A stretch of 64,000 nucleotides of DNA, taken from Axinella damicornis. Lineage: Eukaryota > Porifera > Demospongiae > Axinellida > Axinellidae. Shown in pieces: positions 55,585 to 64,000 of this stretch; position 1 is the first letter of the stretch; the number at the start of each line of letters is the position of its first letter. The stretch spans positions 9,423,625-9,487,624 of the forward strand of contig OZ007509.1 in assembly GCA_963931865.1 (NCBI GenBank), read 5' to 3'. A program made the position numbers and the translations under genes. A model generated the notes under the pieces. That model worked only from the letters and a program-made list of their open reading frames with translations, ran no database searches and was not told the origin of the DNA.

Positions 55585-56408
55585 GATGAACAACAACAAC
55601 ATGAGCAACAACAGCATCAACGACGAGCTCAAGATGAGTGGATCGGTGTGACAACTGACAGCAAGGGTCAGATTATTGTTACTGAGAGCAGTGGAAACCG
55701 AGTCGCCATCTCCCCAGAATGGGATAAGATTCAATCATTAGGCAGTGGAAGTTGTAGTTTAATGGAGGGGCAGTTCGGCTATCCCAAAGGTGTCACTGTT
55801 GATGCTGATGACAACATCTACGTAGTGGACTTTGATAACCACCGTATTCAGAAGTCTTCCTCAGATGGTAGGTTTGTTGCTTCAGTTGGCACACGTGGCA
55901 GTAATCCCCTGCAGTTTGATTGCCCTACTGACATTGGCTTCAACAAGAAGAATGGCAAACTGTACGTGTGTGACTTGTCAAATCATAGGATACAAGTCCT
56001 AGGAACAGACCTAACCCATCACTGTAGCTTTGGCAGTAGAGGAAGTGGAAACGTTCAACCTCGCAATATTGTATTGGATAGAAGTGGTATTGCATACATG
56101 TAACAGAAGAAATCAACCATCGCATCCAGGTGTTCACTCCAGATGGACGGTACTTGAGAATGTTTTGAAGTGAAGGCACTGGTCCTGGAGAACTATGTGC
56201 ACCTGCAGGAGTTGCCATTGATGGTGACCGAGTATATGCAACTGAATTTCACAACAACCGTGTATCTGCGTTCAGTACTGAGGGCAAGTTCTTGAAGTCG
56301 TTGGGAGAAGCAAAGGCCCAGTTCAAGTCCACTCGTTCTGTTCATGTGAACAAAGATGGCTTTATTCTTATAGCCGATTGTGGCAATAATGGAATTCAAG
56401 TTTTTTGA
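55585..56408 (+). pseudogene. NHL-repeat fragment, fused in frame to Helitron exon
   Basis: The exon opens at TCACACAG|GAT with DEQQQHEQQQHQRRAQDEW, which continues the Gln-rich linker of the preceding Helitron exon in phase 0. From about 55640 it turns into NHL repeats: IGVTTDSKGQIIVTESSGNR, FGYPKGVTVDADDNIYVVDF with DNHRIQ, CPTDIGFNKKNGKLYVCDLS with NHRIQV, and NVQPRNIVLDRSGIAYM. A TAA ends this frame at 56101. In the frame shifted by two bases it continues EEINHRIQVFTPDGRYLRMF, TGA, then APAGVAIDGDRVYATEFHNN and VHVNKDGFILIADCGNN, and ends at TGA 56406. NHL repeats form a beta-propeller used for protein or RNA binding, typically at the C-terminus of TRIM proteins; no RING or B-box is present here. 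Confidence 0.85.
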
Positions 56409-57107
56409 ACACTACGGAACCAGAACAAGACTGCACCCACTCACCACTGTAGCTTGAACACGTGACGTAGCATGGATATTGTTGTGTATTGGTATCTAGT
56501 GTATAGATGTGTAGGTGACAGATTACACGATATCATTATGACATCATTGTGATGTTGAGTGTCTGCTAATGCTCTTTGAATGCAAGTGCTAGGGCTCTCC
56601 TCCCCTACTGAAAATAGGGGTGTGGCCATATTTCCTGTATTCCTAGCTACAGCACCACAGTGCCATGGTGCGCAGGGAGGGCTGGGCACGAGACTACAGG
56701 CCATACAGTATTAGGAGCTAGTCTCATTCTCTAACCTGCACTTGAAAAAGGAAGGAGGGTGTCGGAATGAGTCAAAACAGGGGTGTGGTCCTATCTGTTA
56801 CACCGGAGTGACGAGGCACTGTGCTCATGCTGGATGCTGCTCCTCTCATGGGCCTCCATTAGGCTTGATGGTCTTGTCTTCATTCCCAGGCTCTGCTCCA
56901 GTTGTAATGCATGCGAGTACGTGCTGAAATGGAGCCTGGGAATGAGGCTAGACCACATGAGGTACTAGCTACAAGTGCCTATTATACCAAATGCTACCCT
57001 CTGATTGGTCAAACCATGCATGCCATGTATCTTGCATACCAAATGCTGCTCACTGATCAATCAAACCATGGCTGAGCATGGTCGGTTGTTTAACATGTAT
57101 CTTGCAG
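56409..57107. other. MITE fragments, no gene
   Basis: 56586-56698 ends in GGGCTGGGCACGAGACTA, the right end of the TAGTCTCG MITE family without its left half. 56881-56950 is a short inverted-repeat element (CATTCCCAGGCTC ... GAGCCTGGGAATGAGGCTA). A 60-bp partial duplication (TACCAAATGCT ... CAAACCATG) precedes the first FBF1-like exon. Confidence 0.5.
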
Positions 57108-59089
57108 GGCTAGGCTCAAAGCCATTGAAGAGTCCTTTCAAAGAAGAGAAGCAAGGTCAAACTGATGGTTTCAGTTAAATGGATCAGATCTGCCAGTAAA
57201 TCTCAGTAATCTACTAGTGTGCACAGTTGGAGTTTGTCCTCTGTTCCCCAGGTGGCAGGAGGAGGCAGAGTCAGAGGCTTCACGGTTCCAGGAGCGTCTG
57301 CAGCAGGCTGAGAGGGAGAGGGTGGACACTGTCACTGCACTGAGGAGGAAGGTGGACTCAGTGGAGGTGGTCAAGGCCAGTGAGATCAGCAGGCTGCAGG
57401 AGTTCCACTGGTGAGCTGGCGGCATTCTGCCGAGAGTGCGTGAGATGAGTGATTGTCTGGGTTACTCTCCATGGCTTGTCAGTCCTTTTGATGTGCGCAT
57501 TTGAGAGGATACCATATGGTGATGTTCATTGACCGGGTCTGTTGATGAGAAGTGGCTGACAGTAGTATTCCCGTGTCAGGACTACAGCATGGTAGTTACA
57601 TGTTGTATGCAATTACTTTCTACAGTCTATTAATACTGAGTTGGAAGTGCCAGGGAGGTTAGTTCCATTTGGTAGAGCATGAGACTCTTAATCTCAGGAT
57701 CGTGGGTTAGAGCCCCACATCGGGCACTGGTATTTTTCTTTTGCTGTCTTCCATGTTCAGCGTCCGTTATTTCTGTTGATTTCAGTGCTGCAGTTGTGGA
57801 TCTGAGGAACGAGCACGAACTGCAGAGTCTGCACAGGCAGGAGGTGGAGGCTCCGAAGACTGTACACTCACACACCAGGTAGTAAGACTGGGAACGAGTG
57901 ATTGAATTTATCCCTTAACTTGAGGGGACAGTTTCAGAGCTACTGAAAGTTTGGCCATAGTATTGACATATCACACTTTTGTGTAGTCCATGTAATTTTA
58001 CTACTAGATTAGACCACTATGATCTTGGCCTGGGCCTGCTACATGTATGTGCTGTCTAATTGAGCACTGACTACCCCATCTCCCATCCCCTCTCCCCCTC
58101 TCCCATCCCCTTCCCCACACCCCTCACTCCTCTCATGGCAGGCTGCTCTCGGAACTCACACGTCATGTGGAGGTAAGCTAACATGAAGTGAGCCAGTTGT
58201 AGTAGCAGATCGACCACACCCACTCCCAGGGAGCTGAAGAGAGGGAGCAACGGGCTTGAGTGCAGGAGGAGCACCTCAAGGGTGAGGACTAATTCTGTAT
58301 GATTGTGAAACCTTCAATCCTAAATTATAGTGCCTACTGTTTACTGTTCTGTGTTTGCTAGAGTGTACATACTACAAAGTGCTTTGTAGGTTGCTTGAAC
58401 AACAATCCAAGTAGCTGTTCCCATGGTAACTGTTAACTGTCGAGTGAGCTCTTAGTCCCCCACACATCTCGAGAATGAGGGTCGAGGAAAACTGGTTGCT
58501 ATGACAATGGGTACTAACTACTGTGTTTGTTGTCCTGCATTGTCTGCAAGCAGCATGGTCACCAATCGCACATTCCAGCCTAGCCTTAGCCTCTTTCCCA
58601 GTCTCTCTCCCACACGCGAACAAATTGGGAAAACGGGGAAGAGCCTGGAATATTTTGTCAAGTGAGAAACGTCATAGGTAGAGAGAAATTAATTGCGTGT
58701 GGGCAAACAAAACTGCTTATAGATACTGAAGGTTCCTGCCATCACAGTAGTATACCTAGCCTCGTACCCTGGCCCAGCGTTTGTCGCTTGAAGTACTAAC
58801 ACGATGTCCGGATCTAACTATCACCTACCTACATAATAGCTATTCCCCACAGTAACTGTTGTCTAGTGAGATCTTAGTGTCCCCACACACCTCAGAGATT
58901 GAGGAAAACTGGTTACCATGACAACGTGTAGTGATTAAGTACGTATCATTTGCACTGTGTTGTTGTCCTGCAGTGCTTGAGGACCGGCTGAGTCAGTAGC
59001 AGGCCGAGAATGAAGTGGAGAGGGGGAGGCTACAGTCTCCGATTACTAAGCTTACCCACGTGGCACAGCAGAGCAGGCAGATTGAGCAG
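57108..59089 (+). pseudogene. FBF1: FBF1-like coiled-coil gene (distal appendage protein), two nonsense codons
   Basis: Six exons with AG/GT borders join in phase: 57108-57155 (RLKAIEESFQRREA), 57252-57410 (WQEEAESEASRFQERLQQAE ... EISRLQEF), 57786-57878 (AAVVDLRNEHELQSLHRQE), 58142-58172 (LLSELTRHVE), 58230-58281 (EEREQRA-stop-VQEEHLK), 58974-59089 (LEDRLSQ-stop-QAENEVE ... QQSRQIEQ). The joined coiled coil aligns over its length with vertebrate FBF1 as I recall it (RIKVLETSYQQREER; EMERLRELQRASILDMRRDHE; ERELGIRQRDEQLRALQERL). FBF1 is a transition-fibre protein needed for ciliary entry of IFT cargo. The TGA at about 58257 sits where FBF1 has Arg and the TAG at about 58997 where it has Gln, both single C-to-T changes. 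Upstream and later exons are missing. It is either a recent pseudogene or base errors in an otherwise sound gene. Confidence 0.75.
57649..57725 (+). tRNA. tRNA-Lys(CTT)-like sequence, probably a pseudogene
   Basis: TTTGGTAGAGCATGAGACTC matches the D arm and anticodon stem of animal tRNA-Lys; the loop CTCTTAA gives anticodon CTT (57687-57689), stem TGAGA/TCTCA pairs fully, and GTGGG/CCCAC pairs in the T arm. Defects: the T loop is TTAGAGC instead of TTCGAGC (B box mutated), the acceptor 5' strand carries an extra A (GCCAGGG) and the D arm starts TTAGTTCCA. It lies in the intron between FBF1-like exons 2 and 3, on the sense strand. Confidence 0.6.
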
Positions 59090-60180
59090 GTACGAGGATC
59101 TTGTATATGTGGAAGTAGTCTAGCCACTAGCCCTCTCCACCCGGCCTGCCACACGCACACATGGCAGCCAAGGTGGAGAGGGGCTAGCGGCTACACTGGG
59201 AATGCCTCAGCCAAATTCTAGTATTGAGTAGGTCTTGGGTTCAAATTAGAGCTGTACAGTACAGCTTACACAGCACCAATTAGTTATCAATTAATCCAAT
59301 AATCGATTAGGGCTTGAAGCTTGACCCATCCACAAGGAATGACATGACATGCTGCTCGATCTTCCGCTGCTCTGTCTGACTACTCTGGCTCGCTGTATAC
59401 CACCTGATGGTACGATCGCGAATGATTCTTACGATCTGTTGTACCACCACAGGAGCAACCACAGAGTTCCCATAATGTCTTGCTCCCAGCCGTCAGCTTT
59501 CCTGTTCCAGCATCCTTTTTTGTAGCCAATTTACTTCCAAACTGCAGAAAATTAATTGGTGTTTGGAGCTTGAATTGATCAGCATTTGTGGCAACTTGCT
59601 GATTCTTGGGTGTACGTTAATAATAGTAAGAAATCGGGGGGGAGGGGGGAGGGGACAACGTCTGTGTGCATGTGGTATAATGTAGCAGACTTGGTGATGA
59701 GCTGCCACTCCCCCTTGTATGGCCCCTGATATCATGATTGTGGTCATATATAGGCTATCACTTTGTAACCTGAACCAAGGTTCTAGACCAACTCTCCTCT
59801 GCACAGGACTAGTCTCGTGTGCAGACCCCCTCAGAATGTATTGTCTCGGCCCAGACCCAAACCAACCCCAGCGCGGATCGCTTCCAGTATCACACATGAG
59901 GAGACCCTCCTTCCCTGCGCGTGATACTGGAAGCGATCTGTGCCGGGACCAAGACTACAGAATGTATTGACTATTGAGGGTCTGGGAACGAGACTATAGC
60001 GCAGGACATGTACTAGATCCTCTCTATTCTCCGCCACGAACTTCCTGAGCAGCTAGCTCGATAGCTGGGGTTCTTCGTGATGGGCTGTGGCCAAGTTGAG
60101 GTTTTCTTTGTCCCCAATAATCCTGTCTTGTGATTGGCTGGAAAGGCACACTATGGAAACAATTCCCGTTCCTCTTGCAG
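59090..60180. other. intergenic or intronic; contains a nested inverted-repeat MITE
   Basis: No further FBF1 exon is recognised. 59811-59998 is a TAGTCTCG-family element: TAGTCTCGTGTGCAGACC ... GGTCTGGGAACGAGACTA, with a second internal inverted repeat (CGGATCGCTTCCAGTATCAC against GTGATACTGGAAGCGATCTG). Flanks GCACAGGAC and GCGCAGGAC agree at 8 of 9 bases, although two extra bases separate the right one from the terminus. Confidence 0.6.
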
Positions 60181-60578
60181 AGGACGCTGTTTATGTTGGA
60201 GGCTCTCCTCCACTCTGATGTCCCGGACATCCTCTCCTTCCTGGACCTCACTCTCAACGAGCTGAGTGGTCTCACATCCTTCGCACATTCCAGCATCAAG
60301 GCCAAGGCCACCAAGGTACATGTATGAGTGGAGGAGAAGGGGAGTGTGTGGTACGTGTGGGAGTGGTGCATGTATGTGTGGGGGTGTGGGGATAGGGGGA
60401 ATGTGTTGTGATGGAGGGGTGTTTGTATGGACGTGTGGGGGAGGAAGGGGGAGTGTATGGTGTGGGAAAGGTGTGTGTGGTATGGGAGGTGTGTGTGTGT
60501 GTGAGGGGAGAGTGGAGTGTATGGTGTGGGAGCTATAGGTGTAGGTGTATGTTTGGGGGAGTGTGGGTGAGGGGAATG

Positions 60579-61250
60579 GAGCTTGTGTAAAAGCCTGACT
60601 GCCGGATCACCCGGATCACCAAAAAAAGTCGCCATTGCTTGCTTTAGCATGTCAGCGTGTGTCGTTAGTATGGTAGTGCGAGTAGCTAGATAACTTAGTG
60701 CTGGTTATCATGGTGTTTCACTACAAGCTACCGAATGGGAGCGTCACCGGCAGTGCGGCCCGGACTTGCCATCATCGTTGGTTGCTGGATAGACCGTCGA
60801 CGCCTCTGAGACACAGCACTGGCACAATAACCACAGGTTAGTAGCGATCATGTCTGTTGACTCGCTGAACTTGGCAGGCCTATGATTGAGAGTCCCAGGC
60901 TTGTGTGGCTAGACTGCTCTGTGTACACAGTGTGTACTGCGTAGCTAGTAACTAACTATACTTGGTCAAGTCTATGACTTTTAAAGACTCCCTGATTCGG
61001 TGCAGCTGCTATTAAACTGGGGTATTGGCAGTCATACAAAATGTGTTTGTACTCCCCTGCACGTGAGTCGTCGATACCTGGAGGCGACTGTAAAGATTGA
61101 AGCAATCATTTTAGCTGTGCATGTGGCCGGTCGTACATGCAAGTGCTTATTGCAGTGCCAGCGTGCATACTTAATGAATTGACTGTTCTTTTTTGCACGG
61201 CATTTTTGGTGATCCGGGTGATCCGGCAGTCCAGCTTTTACACAAGCCCA
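60579..61250. mobile_element. 672-bp TIR element with 8-bp target duplication (hAT-like)
   Basis: CTTGTGTAAAAGC plus ACTGCCGGATCACCCGGATC at the left is inverted at the right (GATCCGGGTGATCCGGCAGT, then GCTTTTACACAAG), about 45 bp with few mismatches. GGGGAATG flanks both sides (60571-60578 and 61251-61258). An 8-bp duplication fits the hAT superfamily. No transposase is encoded. It is inserted in the intron between the first two TEPSIN-like exons. Confidence 0.75.
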
Positions 61251-61734
61251 GGGGAATGCATGGTGTGGGAAATGTGTGTGTAGGGGAGAGGGGGGAGCAT
61301 GGTGTATGTTTGTAGGTGGGGAGTGAGTGTGTGTGTGTGTATTATGTGTGTGTATATATGTGTGTGTGTGTGTGTGTGCGCGCGCACACATTGAATACTG
61401 CATAATGCAATTTGTGGCTCTTAGTGCCAAGAAATGAAAGTTTAGCAAAACCAGAACACACATGCACTACTTCCAGATCTTGAGGCAACTGACAGCAGAG
61501 GCAACTCAGAGATCGGCCATATCATCAAGAGCTGCTCCTACCGGTACCAGAGCAGAGACCGGTAGGATCCTGGACCTGGGGACACGGGGTATGGACGACG
61601 AGGAAGGCAAGCAACAAGTGGCCGAAATGCCACCAGAAGAGGTACAGAACACACCTAGCTCAGCCTGTCCTAGTTTACTCCAGTTTAAGGGAGAGCAAGA
61701 ATCAGTTGGAGTTTGGCTGAGACCTTGAGTTTGG

Positions 61735-61990
61735 TTCCCAGCTGTATCCCAACTTGGAATCCCAGCTGGATCTGAGGTTTGAATCCCAGCTGGATCCCAG
61801 GTTTGAATCCCACCAGGTTTGAATCCCAGCTGGATCCCAGGTTTGAATCCCAGGTTTGAATCCCAGCTGGATTCCTGCCAGTGGTCTGGATCCCAGGTTG
61901 GAATCCCAGCTGGATTCCTAGTCTGGAACCCAGGTTTGATCCAAGCTGGATCCCGGGTTGAAATCCCAGCTGGAACCTGGGTTTGGTTTT
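61735..61990. repeat. about 24-bp minisatellite
   Basis: About ten degenerate copies of GAATCCCAGCTGGATCCCAG plus GTTT. Unit length is a multiple of 3 in places, giving spurious open frames on both strands. Located in an intron of the TEPSIN-like gene. Confidence 0.9.
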
Positions 61991-62351
61991 TCTCACTCTC
62001 TTGACTCCAACCTCAGCTCTCCAGGCCAACTGTAGGCTTATGCCAGCATAATGGCCTAGTGCATCACCAGGAATAATGCAGGATTACTCCAGCTTTGAAC
62101 TCTATCATGTTGATGTTGAGCAGTGTGGCTGTAGTGGTGCTGATCTCAATCTAGTACCAAGCACTAGTTCAGGGTCGGACAGGTGGTTCTCTCTTGAGAG
62201 CCCCACGTGCATCTGCAGGTACATGTATGTCGATAATGTGTTTTGTGGCTCTTGTCTTTGGATGCTGGTCCTAAACTGCATGGAGAATAATATGGGTGAT
62301 GGAAAAAAAAACTGGAGAGATGCAGAATGGGGTATAATGGCTTCAAGTTTA

Positions 62352-62507
62352 GTAGTAGCCTTGTTCCCACGCCCCTGCCCAGTTGTCGTCGCTTGCACCG
62401 TACTGCAAGTGACGGAAAGCTGGGAGTGGCCTGGGAACTAGGCTAAGCTTGTTGGCCATTAGCCTCATTCCCAGGCCATAGGAGAAATGGCCTGGGAACG
62501 AGGCTAT
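62352..62507. mobile_element. two adjacent TAGCCTCG-type inverted-repeat elements
   Basis: 62352-62445: TAGCCTTGTTCCCACGCCCC ... GGCCTGGGAACTAGGCTA. 62460-62507: AGCCTCATTCCCAGGCCAT ... GGCCTGGGAACGAGGCTA. Both are short elements of the MITE family seen throughout the window. No clear target duplication remains. Confidence 0.7.
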
Positions 62508-62849
62508 AGACTTCCTGGTCTACTTGGCTGTGTGCACAGCGGTGGGGCTGCCTTGATTAGTGGTTGCAGTTGTCCTGCTTCTGAGCATGATTGAAACCTG
62601 ACAGGTGAATGTTGCCACAGAAGTGGGACTGTGATTTATGTAAGCTGTAGCCACCATTTCCAGCTCCACCATGCAAACACACAAGGGGAAAGAGCTGGGA
62701 GATCTGGTCACATGTGGTGACGCCAGGTAGACCATGGGTAGACACAAGGGGTCTTGCCCAACAAATCCCTTTCTTATAATGCATTACACCATGTGCATTT
62801 ACTAGCCTGGAGAGCAGAGGTATAGATTGTGGTTGGTCGGAGTCCCAGG

Positions 62850-63012
62850 AGCCTCATTCTCAGGCTCTCCCGGGAGTCTTATCCCCAGGCTCTCCTGGGG
62901 ACCTCGTCCCCAGACTCTCCTGGGAGTCTTGTCCCCAGGCTCTCCCGGGAGCCTCGTCCCCAGGCTCTCCCGGGAGTCTTGTCCCAAGGCTCTCCCAGGA
63001 GCCTCATGCCCA
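62850..63012. repeat. about 25-bp minisatellite with palindromic units
   Basis: Copies of CAGGCTCTCCCGGGAGTCTT plus GTCCC (alternating GCCTCG / GTCTTG); the CTCCCGGGAG core is itself a palindrome, so each unit can form a small hairpin. Just upstream of the LFTGMSL exon. Confidence 0.9.
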
Positions 63013-63914
63013 GACTCTCCAATCCCAACTGATCTGCCTGCCCTTTCTCTCTGACTCAATACGTGGAGCAGGGAGGAGGTTACCTATATTAGAGTGCACA
63101 TTACATATCACATCATCATCTCCCACAGAACTCAGAGCTGCTGGGTTTGTTCACTGGCATGTCCCTCACTGGGGCTTCAGGAAAGAATAGTACGCCCCCA
63201 GTCAAACAAGCTCAGCCAGTCATACCAGTAAATCCAGTCCAGCCAGCTCCAAAGGGTGAAGTTCAGGAGACTAGGACGTTAAGTGACTCATTTGCTGTTC
63301 TTTTGGGCATGGTAAGGTGGAAGATCTGCTAGAGAACTGCACTGATATAGCATCATTGTCATTCCCTCTCTCTCTGTTCGTCTCCCCTCCTAGGATCACT
63401 CTGTTACTGATCAACAAGGAGGGGAGCCACATCTCAGTCAGGAAGACGACTCTCTCGTGGACTTTGGGGAAGATGAGGAAGAGTTTGATATGGGCAAGGC
63501 AGTGATGAACCAGTTATCAGGACTTGACTTGAGCACCTCCTCTGAGAGTGGGAGCTCATCTGGGATTCTTCAACCACTGCAGAGACAATGCCACGTACTA
63601 CTCACTACCACCAGCAGGAGGTGTAGGTGTGGTCTATACCACACCCACTGGCCACCCTATATATGGAATTGTACCCACAACTGGGGGTGTGGTGCCAGTC
63701 CTGTATGCCCCTCATGCACCTGTACATGCAACAGGATCTTCTGGATCAATCAGATAATTTTGCCAGCTGGCAGAAGAGCATCGTCACTGTACAGATTTCT
63801 ATGAAGGCTGCAAACTGGGCACACATTGGGTGAAAATGTGAACGTTTATCTCATTCTGAGAATGTCAACTCCCATAATGTCAACTCCCAAACATTTATAC
63901 AGCACAATCATGCA

Positions 63915-63935
63915 GTGATGATGATGATGATGATG
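63915..63935. repeat. (ATG)n trinucleotide run
   Basis: About seven GAT/ATG trinucleotides near the right edge of the window. Confidence 0.9.
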
Positions 63936-64000
63936 AAACTTTATTTTGACAGGGTAGCCCCTTCAATATGTGGCTGCTGATATCTCCGGGGACCCTGCTT

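Larger units (their letters stand above)
60181..63830 (+). pseudogene. TEPSIN: TEPSIN-like gene segment (AP-4 accessory protein)
   Basis: Four exons, all phase 0: 60181-60315 (RTLFMLEALLHSDVPDILSF, LNELSGL, SIKAKATK), 61477-61641 (ILRQLTAEATQ, then a polar linker), 63129-63311 (NSELLGLFTGMSL, then Pro-rich), 63394 to about 63600 (DDSLVDFGEDEEEFDMG, SSESGSSSG). The first two form a helical segment consistent with the VHS/ENTH-like (tVHS) domain of tepsin. LFTGMSL fits exactly the LFxG(M/L)x(L/V) motif by which tepsin binds the AP-4 beta4 appendage, so this call rests mainly on that motif and the layout. Tepsin is a coat accessory protein of AP-4 vesicles at the trans-Golgi. After about 63575 the frame shifts to a Gly/Val/Pro/Tyr-rich stretch (VGVVYTTPTGHPIYGIVP) and shifts again near 63735. 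The N-terminal ENTH domain is missing from the window. The last part may be frameshifted or use an unseen intron. Confidence 0.55.

Noticed and set aside
60266..60590. Gly/Val/Cys-rich plus-strand frames after the TEPSIN-like exon
   Set aside because: Intronic GTGTGG-rich low-complexity sequence downstream of a clear donor (ACCAAG|GTACAT).

Overview
This looks like a stretch of nuclear DNA from an animal, most probably a sponge (demosponge-like; this is inference). The evidence is interrupted coding sequence with GT/AG introns, decayed copies of animal genes (RPTOR, WDR90/POC16, FBF1, TEPSIN), an NHL-repeat fragment, a Helitron, and many short inverted-repeat transposons. There is no bacterial-style gene packing. 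No gene in the window is demonstrably intact; most recognisable coding sequence is broken by stops or frameshifts.

Layout. (1) About 200-34570 is a giant tandem satellite with a monomer of about 307 bp that itself contains 33-bp sub-repeats. It is interrupted by a clean 7.25-kb insertion (2940-10192; two head-to-tail elements sharing ends and carrying 17-bp G-rich tandem arrays) and by a 1.7-kb terminal-inverted-repeat element with a TA target duplication (32416-34111). Inside the satellite are near-identical 1832-bp duplications (about 13.3-17 kb) and a 1492-bp higher-order repeat (about 23.4-29.4 kb). Each monomer has the layout 3' splice site, phase-0 open exon of about 195 bp, 5' splice site, short intron. 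(2) 34690-36360 is a second tandem array of about 250 bp units with exon-like modules on the minus strand, ending in a long TG microsatellite. (3) 38980-43525 is a head-to-tail array of inverted-repeat elements bounded by CACTCCTGGTAG / CTACCAGGAGTG; each unit carries promoter-like motifs and short ATG exons. (4) 43824-45141 (minus) holds three exons of a WDR90/POC16-like WD-repeat gene, with a tRNA-derived SINE between them.

(5) 47238-50890 (plus) has a BED zinc-finger exon followed by a strongly decayed RPTOR pseudogene. (6) 51180-56408 is a Helitron Rep pseudogene whose last exon runs in frame into NHL repeats. A Mutator-type MITE with a 9-bp target duplication sits in the intervening intron. 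(7) 57108-59089 is an FBF1-like gene (six exons joining in phase, but two nonsense codons) and 60181-63830 is a TEPSIN-like gene segment with the AP-4-binding motif LFxGMxL; a tRNA-Lys-like sequence and a hAT-like element lie in introns or between the genes.

The window is therefore a repeat-rich accessory region next to a cluster of housekeeping and ciliary gene remnants. RPTOR, TEPSIN and FBF1 all lie on human chromosome arm 17q25, so the order may preserve ancient animal linkage.
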